The notes beneath the pieces are model-generated. The model ran no database searches, was not told where the DNA came from, and saw only the letters and a program-made list of their open reading frames with translations. From NCBI RefSeq assembly GCF_900497805.2, contig NW_020954576.1, positions 72,704,458 to 72,768,457 of the forward strand: a DNA stretch of 64,000 nt. The letters are read 5' to 3'. Below, piece by piece: positions 32,860 through 45,049 of the stretch (the stretch's first letter is position 1; every line of letters starts with the position of its first letter). This DNA comes from Vombatus ursinus (taxonomy: Eukaryota > Chordata > Mammalia > Diprotodontia > Vombatidae). The position numbers and the translations under genes are program-made.

Positions 32860-34055
32860 GATCATGCCTGGGTGACTAGTTAATTTTGTGCTCTATAAAC
32901 ATATTGATTTCCTTTAACTTGTATTTTTTATCTTGATTACTTTTCCTATAGCAAAAAAAAGTCCATCTGCCAGTTTCCTAAAACAGCAGAATAATTCTGG
33001 CAGAATTTACTACCCGATGTAACAAGGTTTTATTGGACCTGTTGTCTGAATTTTAAAAAAAAAATCTTTTCATTACACCAGACTAATTCTATCAGTACTC
33101 AATTAAATGGATTTGCAGTAAGACAGGCAGAATTGCCAGATTGCTCAAAGGAGCTTCCTAACCAGCCTCATCTGTCACTGCCTACCTAACAATACTCTGC
33201 ATCTTCTGGGTAGAATTCATTAAAAAAAGATATGAACTGAAACAATTCACTATCTTGATGTGATTGATTTTGCAACCACAGATATGTCAAAACATGTTTT
33301 CAGAAATTATAATTTATGCCACTTGCTTATAACTGTGATTAACTAGTTTTAAGCTGCACCATTTTCTTCACCTAAGAGCTCATAAGGCAGTCTTCTTAAT
33401 AAAATACTTATGAAAATAAAACTTTACTGTTTTGAGGGGCATTATTGAAATTGGCTGCTGGGAGGGCTATTTTTCTGGATGCAATAGATTCTGTGACACT
33501 AGTGATGAAGAAACAAACATGATACACCATAAATCAGTTTCCCAACTGATACTATTTTCTATACTGTATTATTTACTATACAAAGAGAAATAAGAACTTT
33601 ATATCATAAAAAATTAAAAAGTGGGGCCCTGACCAGGTGCCTAAATATAAAGAAGTTGGGAATAGTATCATAATTTAGAGAATTTAGTTTCCATAAGATG
33701 TTGTCATCTCTGTTTTTATTCCACCCCAGGCTACTGAAGCCTTGGGATTATGGTATCATGGAGTAGAGTTACTATTATAGAAAAAGAAAAAAACACAAGT
33801 TTTAGAGATCATTCTTTCTTTTTTTTTTTTTTTTGACTGGGGCTATTAGGGCATAGTTTGTCCAGATGAGATTTATTTCTACCTTAGAAGTTTTAAGCGT
33901 CAGAGATCTCTCTTAAATTTCTGTTCTGATGCCTCATTGTGATGTGGATGTGGCTCTGTTTGTCAAAGACTGGAATAAAGAAGTTTAAATTTTAGGAGGC
34001 CTTACTAACCTGAAAAAATTTCAAGACTTCATTTACATGGTAAATATGATAATCT
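32860..34055. other. No gene or clear repeat; probably unique intron
   Basis: About 1.2 kb of AT-rich sequence without repeat signatures. Confidence 0.5.
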
Positions 34056-34059
34056 CACT

Positions 34060-34180
34060 TATCATAAGCTTCATTTAAGAGAGGTATAATAGCCATAAAA
34101 AGAGAACTGATCATTTTACTTTACTCTGCCCTGGTGAGACTGCATTTGCAGTCTCAAGAACTTACAATCCACAAATGGCC
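34060..34180 (+). repeat. L3/CR1 fragment, sense
   Basis: 'tactctgccctggtgagact' and 'gcatttgcagtctcaagaa' resemble the CR1/L3 stretch ...CALVRPHLEY... in the plus direction. Confidence 0.5.
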
Positions 34181-34194
34181 CCCCCTTAATTTTT

Positions 34195-35830
34195 TTCACA
34201 TGACCTTATGTCTAGCCATATCTTCCCTATTCTATACATATATAGTTGATTTTTTTTAAACCCCAGGGTAGGACTTCACATTTAATTCTGTTAAATTTCA
34301 TTTTATTAGATTTCCACACATTATTATAAGCCATCAAATATATTTCTGGATCTTGACTATATTCCAGTGTACTACCTGTCTCTCCTAGCTTTGTGCCATC
34401 TGTAATCTTGGTAAATATGTCATCTCTGCCTATTCTCAAGTAATTGAAAAAAAAACACCCAACAATACAGGACAATGGACAGATCCCTGAGGGCAATATC
34501 TAGAAAACTGCCTCCTGTGGCATCAGTCCAGAGATCACAACTCCTTAAGATTGTTCATCCAGCCTGATTTCAGTTCTGAATTCACATAATTATGCTATAA
34601 CTCAGTCCACATTATTCACCTTCAAAGAGAAAGAATGAGTTTTTTAAAATGCTTTTCTGCAATCTAGGTATTCTATGTCTATGTTATTTTTCTTATCTAC
34701 CAATCTAATAAATATGTCCATCTGGCACAATCATTTCTTCATGAAGCTAGGCTAATTCTTAGTGATAATTCTTTCCATTGTTAAAGAATGATTTGGAAGC
34801 ATTTATTATGTATTCAAGAATTTTGCAAGGTATTAAAGTCAAATTAAAAATTTCTGGGTTTTTTTGGAAGATTCCAAATTCTTCATTTTTTTTTAAAAAA
34901 TAAGGACAACATTTTTCTGTATTTCATCCTATAGCCTCTCTCTCATTTCCATGATTTAAGAAAAATCACTGACCATAGCTCAGAAATCACATCTGTATAT
35001 TCTTTTGGTAACTGAGGATGAGGTTCAGCATGATCAAATGACTTTAACTTACTTAGGGCAGCTAGATGTACTCATAACTTTTTCAGTTTCAACTTCCTGT
35101 TAACTTTTTTTGTTCTATTTTTTTCCAGTCTGAAGAACATTCTTCTTGGCTAAGAAAATAGAAGCAAAATAAAAGTTGAATCTCCATTTTCTCTTTCATC
35201 TTACCATCTGTTACTTCTTTGATCTCTTTCTTGCCCTCAACATCACTGAAAAAAACCCTTTTTGTTCTCCTCAGCATTCATCATGAACCTCAGCTGTCTG
35301 AGCTGTAGCTCTGCTTTCACCATTCTGACAATGATGTTGACATTCTCTTTAATTTGTCCTCAGCTTCCCTCGATTCTACCCTTTAAACATTAAATAAAAT
35401 CAATCTAAGTTTCATAAATTCTCTACGTAGTCACTTTAGTCTCTATAGACACTTCTTTCATTTTTTTTCCTCAATGGAATCACGTCTTCCAAGTTTCGTT
35501 CTTGAGTCCCATCTACACCTGTAGGCCAGTCTCCAAAGTCACTGAATCCAACATTCTTTCTCTGAATGAACTCTGAAATCTGCTCTCACCAAACTTAGGA
35601 TGCATGTCAGATTATGTTCAGCTTATCCTCTTTTTCCAACATGAACATTGAGATGAAGTGACCATTTTCTCCCAAAATTTTAATTATTTTTGCTTTAAGT
35701 TCCTCCTCCTTTGTTTGAATTAGGTACAGAAGAGCCATTTCTATCACCACTTTTCCATGCCTTTTGAAGAATAAATTCATCAACAAGGCAAATCAATAAT
35801 ATTTAAGCTTTTCTGCATTAGATATAGATA
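34195..35830 (-). repeat. L3/CR1 LINE relic, long
   Basis: Antisense CR1/L3 blocks: 'ttctgttaaatttcatttta', 'tagctttgtgccatctgtaa', 'ggacagatccctgagggca', 'ctgcaatctaggtattcta', 'atgaagctaggctaattct'. Further right are 'aagtgaccattttctccca' and 'aattaggtacagaagagcc'. The first 800 bp are clear. 35040-35830 is a weaker continuation. Confidence 0.7.
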
Positions 35831-36205
35831 AAAAGAGCTTAGCAGTTGTAAAGATAGCTCCATCATTCCTCCATGTAAGACTGTGTGACTCCAGACAGAT
35901 AACTAAATTTCCTCAAGTTTCAGTTTCCTCATTAGTAAAGTGAAGACAATAAGAACTAGTTATTGTGAAGATCAAATGAGATAACATGGAAAGTACTTTG
36001 CAAATTTAAAGGTACTGTGCAAATGCCAGCTATTACCATTTATTATTATGTTATTATTATATTTTATAAATTGTGCCTTCTTCTTCCCAAATGACCAGAT
36101 AAGAAAACTGAGACTCAGAGACATTAGTGACTTACTCACAAACATACAAACAGCATGAGTCAGTAATATATTACAGTCTATTGTGTCTTCCACTCTCAGT
36201 TTCCT
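35830..36205. repeat. MIR pair in opposite orientations
   Basis: 35830-36050 is plus ('ctgtgtgactccagacagat', 'cagtttcctcattagtaaag'). 36080-36205 is minus ('gataagaaaactgagactca', 'agtgacttactcacaaaca'). Confidence 0.75.
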
Positions 36206-36419
36206 AGATATCCTCTTGAATACTAGCTGAAGCTATGTTTCAGGGAATCCTTCAAGTGCTTCCTCCTCCATTTTGGCTATGTTGATCCCACATAAGGCAT
36301 TATTGGTTACATCAATTCCATCACGGCAGAGACACACCATGTCAGTCAGTTTGATTGAAGGTTTTGGTCAGAATGGTTTTCAACAATTGTAAACAGAAGC
36401 AGCCTGAGGCCAATCTTGA

Positions 36420-36910
36420 TGTGAATGATAGAATCACTAGATTTGAGACTTGGAAGAGACCTCACTAACCTTGTAGGTTCAATACATAGTAGAAAAGGAT
36501 TCTCCTGCTATAATAAACCTGACAAATGGTTATACTTCCTATGCTTGAAGATGTCCAAGAAGGAAGAATCCACCAAACTTGAGGCAGTGCATCCCAATTT
36601 TAAGCAGCTCTAAATGTGACTGTTTTCCCTAACATTGAGCCTCAATTTCCCTATTTGTAACTTCTACCCCCTTTTCCCCGCTTCTGCCCTAATGAATTAA
36701 ATGAAACAAACCAAATTCCTTCTCCAAATTATAGCCCTTAAAATACTTAAAGGCAGCTATCATGTCCTTCAGATTCTTCTCTTCCATACACTAAACATCA
36801 AGTTTCTTCAACTGATCACCATATGAAATTGATGCAAGATCCTTCACCACTTTGATAGTCTTCCTCTGAATAATTTACAATCAACAATATAGGCTGTGTT
36901 ACCACTATTT
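36420..36910 (-). repeat. CR1/L3 3' end
   Basis: It begins 'atgatagaatcactagattt', the antisense of the attctat-type CR1 3' terminus. It continues with 'agatgtccaagaaggaagaa', 'aatacttaaaggcagctatc' and 'agtcttcctctgaataattt'. Confidence 0.78.
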
Positions 36911-36959
36911 GTTTGCTCATGGTTTAAACTCAAGATTTTGCTGTTTCACTATTATCTCT

Positions 36960-37047
36960 AACCAGTATGTCAGAGGAAAAATGTGAACCCAGGTCTTCTG
37001 ACTCTGAAGACAGCATTATATCCACTATATCACACTGCCTTTCATTT
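36960..37047 (-). repeat. MIR SINE fragment
   Basis: Antisense 'tgaacccaggtcttctgact' and 'ccactatatcacactgcct'. Confidence 0.72.
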
Positions 37048-37049
37048 TG

Positions 37050-38695
37050 AAAAAAAAAAAGTAACCAAATAACTTCACCTGAAAGAAACCTGCCATGAAG
37101 AAATGCCAACATAATTAATCATATATTTAGTTTCATTAGGATTAAAACTGAAATGATTAGCTTCTATTACAAATTAGTAATTATAGGCCATCAGGAAGCT
37201 TTATGCTCTCTCAAACTTCCTACTTTAAACATTAAATGCTAAAGATTAAAATATTATCTTTTAAAATTATCCTTGATGTTTTCACAGTGAAAGTACAAAC
37301 ACTCCTGTTTTTTAGGTAATGGGCTAACTTAAGTGTGTTTTGGCCTAGGAAATCAGTGCTTTACTCCATCCATAATGAGGGATTGAGGATATTAATTCCG
37401 GTAATTTTCTGTAAGAGTAGAATTTAGGGATAGACAATTTATCCTCGAGTACATTTTGGGACCATTACTTTTCTTCACTGAGATTTAAGAATTATTTTTT
37501 CCATCATCACCTTTTATTTTCCATGCCCATCTTATTATTACGCAGACTTGATACACAAGAGTTAGGGAGATTTATAGCATGAAATTACTCTATTTACATT
37601 TGGCAGTCCTCTCAGTAGATTTTAAAATTCTCACTCATATATACACTATTCTTTGTTATTACTAAAACACATGTATCTCAATGTCTCCCCATGAAATTTA
37701 AGTGGATTCTCCCCAAAATAAAATTTTACCAAGGAGATGTAGCAAATAAATCTACATGATATATATATATATACACATATATAATTATATCAAATATGAC
37801 TATTCAGTATGGTTGTCATAATTCTGTTTACATGTGAAAAATTGTGTTATGGAATGTAAAACAGGAATTAATTAAACATTTTTACACCTACTATGTTCAA
37901 AGAACTATGCTTGGTCCAGTGGAAGTAAAAATACTTATCTTATTCATCTTTATAATATCTTACCTAGTGTTCCTGAGGTTGAACGCACATACTTACCAGT
38001 GTTATGATGAGTGATTAGGAGAAAGTCTAAGTAGAAGAGAGTTTTTATCTATAGGAAGACAAATCCTATAAAAATTCTATTTTGTGGATGCCATTATGAT
38101 GATTATATTGAGTTCCAAAATACTATGGGGTTAGGATCTTCTGATCCATATGTATTCAAATTTGACTGGCCTAGTAATCATGCAGGGAAAAAATGGATAT
38201 CAGTGCCCATGTTATGATACAGAGTTTATTGGTAGACTAATTAATGAGCTTCCCTGTGATCATCTAGCATGGGCAAAGGATAACATATGGGCAGAGAATT
38301 TCACTTCTATCCATGACATATGAAAAGAACTAAATGTTAGTACATATATCTTGGACAAGCAGCACAGATAGGCAAAGGAACTGGACCCAGAGTTAAGCAC
38401 AGAAAGAGGAGGAAAGAATTTTAATAAGTACATTTTTAAAGGCTCAGTCAGCAATGGAAAACAATATTAGAATTTGACCAAAGGGATGCCCCTTCTTGAA
38501 TTCCTCTGAACCCTCAGCAGTCTGGAGGAAGGAGGCTTCCAGGGCATTGGAGAAATCCTCTAGGGAGGATTTATAGAAAGACACAAATAAGAATCACATT
38601 TAGTGAGAAGGCATTGATGAGATGGAATTTTTAGTAATGCAGGGAATGCCTAGATAATGAAGTCATTGATCTGCCAACAGAATTAATTGTACACG
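37050..38695. other. Mostly unique intron with two small repeats
   Basis: 37757-37790 is a TA/CATA run. 37865-37935 is an antisense L2 tip ('aaacatttttacacctacta', 'gttcaaagaactatgcttg'). The rest shows no gene and no family signature. Confidence 0.55.
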
Positions 38696-38699
38696 TCTT

Positions 38700-38825
38700 G
38701 TCTTACCCACTAGAATGTAAACTTCTTAAGGGCATATACAGTTTCTTTGTATCTCCTTTTGTTTCTAGCACAGTGCCTTTCACAAAATAGGATCTTAATG
38801 AATTTTTTGAATGAATGATTGAATC
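38700..38825 (+). repeat. L2 3' end
   Basis: 'actagaatgtaaacttctta', 'tctagcacagtgcctttcac' and 'gaattttttgaatgaatga' are the L2 terminus. Confidence 0.85.
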
Positions 38826-38849
38826 ATAGGGATTTTATAATAAGGGAGA

Positions 38850-39125
38850 TTTCTATTGACCAATTACAAAGAGCTTTAAGAATTCAGAGGAAAGAGAGAA
38901 TGCTCCCCCTGTAAAGGGATCAGGAAAGCTTCCATAGAGGACACAAGAAGTGAACTGAGACTTAAAATAAAAGTGGTCTTCAAGTAGGAAGAGATGGGGA
39001 AGAAGATATTCCAGGCAGAGAAAAGAAAAAGTAATGTCATGATAATAATAACATGACCTTCTTATCAGGATTATTACAAAATTCAAATGAAAAGAAAGTA
39101 AAAAAGTGCTTGTTTGACTGTATAG
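38850..39125. repeat. Antisense L2 piece followed by a sense MIR piece
   Basis: 38850-39035: 'gatcaggaaagcttccatag', 'gaagtgaactgagacttaa', 'gaagatattccaggcagag' (L2, minus). 39040-39125: 'ttattacaaaattcaaatga' (MIR, plus). Confidence 0.6.
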
Positions 39126-39329
39126 TGACACATATATATGTATTTTTTTCTCCCTATATATTATTAGGGGGAAATCATATTTCAACTAAGGTGAAGAGGT
39201 AGAAGAAACATTTGCAGAAAAGCTGACACAAGGTCTCTTAAGTCAAAGTGAATGTGGCCAGTAGCAGGGCAGACAAGGAAAGGTTTCAGCTTGGTGAGGA
39301 AAAGGGCTGAGAGGGTATTAGATAAGGAT

Positions 39330-39578
39330 AAAAGTATTAATAATAGTAGTGAGCATTTATATGCTGCTTTAATGTTTGCAAACATTTTTACAAGCATTAT
39401 TTCATTTTTTCCTTGCAACAACTCTGGGAGGTAGGTGAAATTATTGTCCCCATTTTGCATATAAGGAAACAGGCAGGCACAGGTTAAATGACTTTCACAG
39501 GGTCGCAAAGTTAGTAAGTGTCTGAGGCAGGATTTAAATTCAGGATTTCCTGACTCTAGGCCCAGTAGTAGATAGCTT
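39330..39578 (-). repeat. MIR SINE, full length
   Basis: 'tagtagtgagcatttatatg', 'acaactctgggaggtaggtg', 'agttagtaagtgtctgagg' and 'tgactctaggcccagtag' follow the antisense MIR from end to end. Confidence 0.88.
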
Positions 39579-39579
39579 T

Positions 39580-40340
39580 CCTGGATGAAAGGGCAGAGAA
39601 ACTTTTCAGTTAGAAAAATATAGTCATCAATTTGATGACCTCTGCTTTCTGAAAAAAGTTATATACTTCCATGCAGTCCTATTGCATGTCAGTTTTTAGG
39701 TATGTCGTTCTTATCTTGAAATTCTTTCCAAATTCAATATCCCGGAGGAAATACATTTATAGAACAGAAGTTATTCAACACAAAGGAGTAGAATTTAAAA
39801 TGTATACCTATTCCTGACTTTGAAGCTCTCTTCTGTTTATTATCCTGCTGCCTGGTTACTGCATTAAAATTTATCACCAGATTTTTAAATCTTATTTCAG
39901 TTCTTTTCAGAACATTCACTGTGCCAAAACTTTCAACACCCATAGAAAGCTACTTTACAACAAAATAAACAAGATTTTAAAAATACACTACCAGGTTGTT
40001 GCTTTAAAAAAAGGCAGGAAAATCACTGCCATTATAATTTTGTCTCTTTTGACAAAAATATAATTTGAGTTCATAATCTTCCCTAATTCATAATTATTAT
40101 TGTGGTTTGTGGCCTTAATTCAGCCTTGCAAAATTACGTATATAAATATTGAATGTTTACCTGATTCTTCTATTATCTGTCCATCCAACAAATAGGAGAC
40201 AGAATATATGGAACATCTTAGTCATTGCTATTCATCGCGTGGGAATGAGCACATGGAGCTGCTACATAGTATGTGTAAACTAAGAGAAGTAATCCCCACA
40301 ATCTGTGCAGATGCAGAGTAGCTGATCTGAAAACAAGTTG
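39580..40340. other. No gene or clear repeat
   Basis: AT-rich. The ORF 39734-39943 shows no domain. Confidence 0.45.
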
Positions 40341-40344
40341 AGGC

Positions 40345-40520
40345 AATATGTTACAGTGTGGTGCAAAGCCCAAAGGATTCCGTCTTAGAGTCAGGAGAAC
40401 TGGGTTCCAATCCAGATTCTGCTATTAGGCAGCTTGAGCTGCTAAATGAATTTATTCAGTCAACAAGCATTTATTAATCACTTCCTATATGCCAGGTAAT
40501 GTGCTAAATGCTGTATTTAG
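40345..40520. repeat. MIR head (+) followed by an antisense L2 tip
   Basis: 40345-40440: 'gtcttagagtcaggagaact' and 'gggttccaatccagattct'. 40445-40520: 'aacaagcatttattaatcac' and 'ttcctatatgccaggtaat'. Confidence 0.75.
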
Positions 40521-40929
40521 AGTTTTGAGAAGAATATGGAAGGAACAGAAAGTACAGTTAAGAAAGTTTTTAAAAGATGATATTTGAGAATGGCATTTGG
40601 ATATCGAGGCCACAGCTTCAGGTGCAGGAATGAAAGGTTCTTGGTAAGAATTAGAAGCATGCAAAAGGAGCTTCTGAGAGCACATGTGCCTACAGACTTA
40701 TATAGCCTATATCTAATCAAGAGAGTTTTATAATGAAAACCGAGGGGGAGGGAAGAAACTGCCCACAGATATCTTCTGAGCCAGCTGCCACAAAGATCAG
40801 GCAAAACAAAGATGGCAGACTAACAGTGAAAGTGAACAGTAATTCACCAGAGACAATATCTAAGAAAGAGGGTCTGTAATAATGGTAAGGAATTTTATCC
40901 TGGGGGAGAGATAACTTAGGGAGAACATA

Positions 40930-41340
40930 ATAGGTATACTGAAGTGAAGACCTGTCATATGAAAAAGGGATGGGACTAATTGTGTTATGTCTTGTAGGAA
41001 CAGGAGTAATGGCCAGGAGTTATATAGAGATTTGAACTCAATATAAGGAAAAACTTCCTAACAATTTGACCTTTCCAAAAATTGAAAGGGATGCCTCAAA
41101 AGATAATAAGTTCTCTATCAATGGAAGTTTTCCAGTGGAAGTCTGTTCATCATTTATTAGGGATAATAAATGAAAAAGGGATTCCTGGTATTAATGAATT
41201 AGGCTAGCTGTTCTCTGGATTTCTTCCAAAATCTGAAATTCTATTCTCCTTATATTTTACCCTTCTGTGCTTTTGTTTTCTCATTTATAAAATGTGAGGG
41301 TTAAACTAGATGACCATTTTCCTTGACCCCTCTTCCTGCT
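40930..41340 (+). repeat. CR1/L3 3' region, sense
   Basis: 'caatataaggaaaaacttcc', 'taacaatttgacctttccaa', 'ttttccagtggaagtctgtt', 'gttaaactagatgaccattt' follow the CR1 3' UTR (actag-atgacct motif) on the plus strand. Confidence 0.7.
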
Positions 41341-41364
41341 CTAATAGGGGAAGGTGGAAAGAGA

Positions 41365-41625
41365 ATGGAACAAGTATTTAAGCACCTCTGTGCCAGGCTG
41401 TATGCTAAGCACTTTAAATATATTATCTCATTAACAATCTATGAGATGTGATTGTAGACATAAATAGTAGGTATTTAGGTCCATGTTTCATTTTAAGTGT
41501 TTTATTTGTGTTTGTGTTGCCTTAGTTTTAGAGTAGAATCCCTTCAAGTTCCTATTGAAGTGCCTTACATATAAGAAGCCTTTACTAATTATTTATTAAA
41601 TAAATTCATGTTTCTAGTCTGGGTG
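41365..41625. repeat. Antisense MIR piece then sense L2-like end
   Basis: 41365-41460: 'ctgtatgctaagcactttaa' and 'cattaacaatctatgagatg'. 41490-41625: 'tagagtagaatcccttcaag' and 'ttatttattaaataaattcat'. Confidence 0.55.
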
Positions 41626-41970
41626 TAAGTCTGTTCATATCTTTAAGAGAGTATAGATTGTTCTGTATATATTAGAGCATTCAACAACTGTGTATTAACA
41701 AGCCATTGTTGAATCTAATTGGGCAAAAATAAGGCTGACAAGTACAAAACAGCACAGATCTTAAAGCTATTTCCAAAATTCACCATTTTTTCTCTCTCTC
41801 CAGGTTATGTAAATTAAACTTATTTCTCCTCCTTGCATCAAGATTTTTGATTTACAATAAGTGAATATAATCTGATCCAAGCCTGATAACTTGTCTTTTT
41901 GCTTCACAGATTTTTATCCCTCCCCAACTCTCCTTTCCCACCCCCCAAAAGAGAATTTTTGTTTGTTACC

Positions 41971-41976
41971 TCTTAC
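41971..41976 (-). other. PLD5: Splice donor of the PLD5 exon
   Basis: The minus strand reads exon ...TGTCG followed by GTAAGA, a good U1 match at +1 to +5. It splits the Arg codon after its second base, so the next exon must continue in phase 2. Confidence 0.85.
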
Positions 41977-42113
41977 CGACAGTTATTTTGACAATTCTTT
42001 TCTGAGAGTCCATCCTCATCCTCTCCTGCGATGTCCACAGCTGAAAAGATCAAGGCAACTAGGATGGCGAAGCAACATACCAGGGCAAAGATCACAATGC
42101 ACTTTTGCTGGGA
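41977..42113 (-). CDS. PLD5: PLD5 internal exon (transmembrane segment)
   Basis: The minus strand reads polypyrimidine-AG, then 137 bp of open frame, then GTAAGA. The frame starts in phase 0 with SQQKCIVIFALVCC, continues FAILVALIFSAVDIAG, and then EDEDGLSEKNCQNNC, ending with two bases (CG) of a split Arg codon. About 21 hydrophobic residues (roughly CIVIFALV through IFSA) form one membrane helix. An acidic stretch (EDED) and two cysteines follow on what should be the lumenal side. From memory this matches the signal-anchor exon of PLD5, a single-pass member of the phospholipase D family thought to lack catalytic activity because its HKD motifs are degenerate; those motifs lie in other exons. 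Compared with the human protein as I recall it, this copy has Ala for Met after SAVDI and Asn for Lys in CQNKC. The frame, length and both splice sites agree. No other exon of the gene is visible here. Confidence 0.9.
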
Positions 42114-42153
42114 CTGAAAAAGATTAAAAAACAAAAAGAAGAGAAAAAAAAAG
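42114..42153 (-). other. PLD5: Splice acceptor and polypyrimidine tract of the PLD5 exon
   Basis: On the minus strand about 37 mostly T/C bases lead to ...ctttttcag directly before the exon. The AG occupies 42114-42115. A second AG occurs 6 bases inside the exon (tcccag), so a use two codons downstream, dropping Ser-Gln, is conceivable. The upstream AG agrees with the remembered human protein. Confidence 0.85.
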
Positions 42154-42154
42154 G

Positions 42155-43475
42155 AAGATGAATGTTATAGCTCTCTTTTAAGAAACTCAAGATTTGACAG
42201 CTTTTCAAAACTAGTGGGAAAAAATCCTTTGGAATACATAACTTTCACTATTGCCAGAGCAAAATTGTTCTCTGGGTGAAAATGTATAAGACCTCTAAGA
42301 CTATTCTTCAACACAGCCTCCAAGTTCATGCTACATGTCAGATAGTATTAAATAATTCATGTTACAGTGCCAAGACTTTTGAATTCCTTCTTTATTTCTT
42401 TCTGATCAAAAGTGCCTCAGAAGGGATCACTGAAAAATCCATTACTTCTAATTAAAAATAGAACACAGGGCTGCTCAGTAATTGCAATCTATTACCCATT
42501 TACCACCACTTTTCTACCTTCTGCTTACTGAACATGATTTCCTCTCTCTTTGTCCCCACTCATCTCCAAACCCCTGCCTCAATCCCTATAGAAATGACTT
42601 CTAGGAGAACTCCCTTGGAGGTTGAAAAGTGCCCTGAATTTTGATCAACCTCACTGGGTTTAGAGAGCAAGCAAAGAAACTGATTTAATATATATGCAGG
42701 CAGCAAAGATGTGTTTAAATATGAAATTTCATGTTAAAGACACAATTAACTGCCATTCACACACTTTATTACAGTGAACACGTGACTATAACTAGAGAGT
42801 TAGGTCATCAAGAAGTTACTTCCTTACCTGCTGGTCCCATGCCATTCAAACTTTAAGGTCACTAATTCTAGAGGATGATGGGAAAATCTGACTACAGAAA
42901 ACAGAGCCCTCCTTTAGTCAGGAATAGAGCAAGGCTAGAAGTCAATTACACTATGTTTTCTAACTTCTGTGACATTTTTATAGAGATAAAATAAAGTTAA
43001 AATGAACATTAAAAACAGCCTTGAAGGAACAGTGCTGAAGCTATCTCACAGAAGCACAAACTGCAGCTTAAGAGGCTTGTTTGTACAAGACCGATAGGGG
43101 TGGTTGAGTTATGGAGCCCATTTGCTAGGGTCTATCAAAAGTTCAGTGACTATGACCATGGTGTCAACTTGCTATATTTGAAAGATGGCTGGGGATCACA
43201 GAGATTAGAGGTGTAAGGCTGGACCAAATGTGTGACCAAATTATCACTGCATGGCTTCTTTTTATATTATCTTCTACTCTTCTTCCTCTCTCTCACCCTT
43301 CCCACCAAACCTCCATTCACATAATCACTTCATCTCATGCCAATCCCTTCCTCTTGTTACTTTTCTACTACTTTACCTGACTGTGACCTTAAACAAAGCA
43401 AGAACCTACCCCCAAATTACATCTGAAACAAAAGGAAGGCATTATTACCATTGCTCTTCTTTTAAGAACACCATA
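42155..43475. other. Repeat-poor intron next to the PLD5 exon
   Basis: About 1.3 kb upstream of the acceptor with no recognised repeat. It is the place to look for intronic splicing or enhancer elements. No gene seen. Confidence 0.5.
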
Positions 43476-43479
43476 GAAT

Positions 43480-43556
43480 TAAAATTAAATACATATATGT
43501 ATGCATGTATGTATATACATATATATGTACATATAATAACACACACATTTAGACAT
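43480..43556. repeat. TATG/TACA microsatellite
   Basis: 'aaatacatatatgtatgcat' continuing in tatatgtaca units to a short (AC)n. Confidence 0.88.
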
Positions 43557-43994
43557 GTGCGAATGTAAAGTGGAAATATAACATAGGAAGTAGAAGATTT
43601 ATAGATAAAAAAATTGAGAACCATTGTTCCAGGCCAGTCTCTAGAAAACAAAACCCCAAAGATATAAGATTACTTAGAGTTTTTCTAACACTGAATGTTT
43701 GCCTAACACATTACATTTTCAGATGGACCTGCACCTAGTAGCTCATCTGTAGACACAAAAGACAATGGTAAATAGGCCTAACTAGTCTAAATGTAACCTG
43801 CAAAGCATGTGCCTATGTATGTGCTTTTCCCTTTCTTAATTCAGTCATTATAATAATGAAAATTATCCCCCCCATTCTTTTTCATTAGAATTTCCTTTTT
43901 AAAAGTAAAAACAAATAAAATATTTATTTTTAAACAGTTCCAGAATCTCAAAAAAAGTTGTGGCACAGTATATAGAGATCTGGCCTTATCGACT

Positions 43995-45045
43995 GGAAAG
44001 AATCATCAAGCCTTTATTAAGTGCCAGGCAGTGAGGATATAAGTGGAAAGAATGAAATAATTCCTATTCATGAGAAATTTGCATTCTAATGGGGAAGACA
44101 AGAAGTACATATATAAATTTACAACAAAAAGTTAAAGTGAATGAATACAAATACATATGTGTATGTACACATATATACAAATATTAGGTACGTTGGGTGG
44201 ATGAACTCTAGCAGTTGGGAGAATCAGGAAAAGTGTCATTTAAAACATGGTCCTTAAATCTGGACTTTATAGGAAAAGAGGGACTTTGTGAGGTAGATAG
44301 AAGGAAGGGGACTGCATTCCAGGAATGTGAGATTGTCATGGCAAAGATGTGGATATAGGATATGGATTATCCTGTGAGATAGAAAGAAGGTACATTTGCC
44401 TGCACTGAAGAGTGCAAGAGGGGATGTAATGTACAATGAGGCTAAAAAGATGGGTTAAGGCCAGGTGATGAAGGGCTTTCAAGACTAAACAGAGGAGTTC
44501 ATTATTGTTTGTTTGTTTGTTTGTTTCTCCCTAGAGACAACTGTAAGCCACAGGATTTGATTGAGTAGGAGAAACACATTGTCAAATTTGCACTTAAGAA
44601 AATAACTTCATCAGCAGTATGCTGGATGGACTGAAGTAGTTAAAGATGAGACAAGAAGACCAATTAAGAGACTGTGGCAATAATCTAGGTGATAGATTAT
44701 GAGGGCTTGACTTAAAGTGCTAGAAAGTGCTAGCTGTGTGAATAAAAGGAAGGGGTTGGATGCAGTAAATATTGTGGAAATAGGGAAAAATTCAGCAATT
44801 GATTGGATATGTAGGGGTGATGGAGAGTGAGGAGTTGAGACTAATGCCAAGGTTATAAATCTGGGAGCCTGGAAGAATGGTGGTGTCTTTGGAAGAAACT
44901 GGGAAGTTTGAAAGAAGGGAGGGTTTAGGGGATGATACTGAACTTTGTTTTGAAAATCTTGACTTTGAGATGTCTCTGGGATGTAGGGGTTTGAAATAGG
45001 CAAATTATGGTGTGGGATCGCAGTTCTGGAAAGAGATGAACTAGA
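43995..45045 (-). repeat. L2 ORF2 relic with the longest open frame in the window
   Basis: Antisense L2 from the 3' end ('caagcctttattaagtgcc') through 'gactgcattccaggaatgtg', 'tgatgaagggctttcaagac', 'ctgtggcaataatctaggtg' and 'ggagttgagactaatgcca'. In the minus frame a 188-codon stretch (44611-45177) ends with IYHLDYCHSLLIGLL, the L2 form of the RT thumb (...DYCNSLLTGLP...). The upstream part of that frame is mostly out of register with L2, so the length is chance, not preservation. A gttt microsatellite (44507-44525) interrupts the element. Confidence 0.82.
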
Positions 45046-45049
45046 TATA

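Larger units (their letters stand above)
1..41976 (-). other. PLD5: PLD5 intron downstream of the exon (partial)
   Basis: This is inferred intron following the GTAAGA donor. The next human exon begins RIALVENIPEGLNYSE. I found no antisense equivalent in 1-41970, so the intron exceeds 41.9 kb. Very long introns fit what is known of PLD5 in other mammals. Confidence 0.7.
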
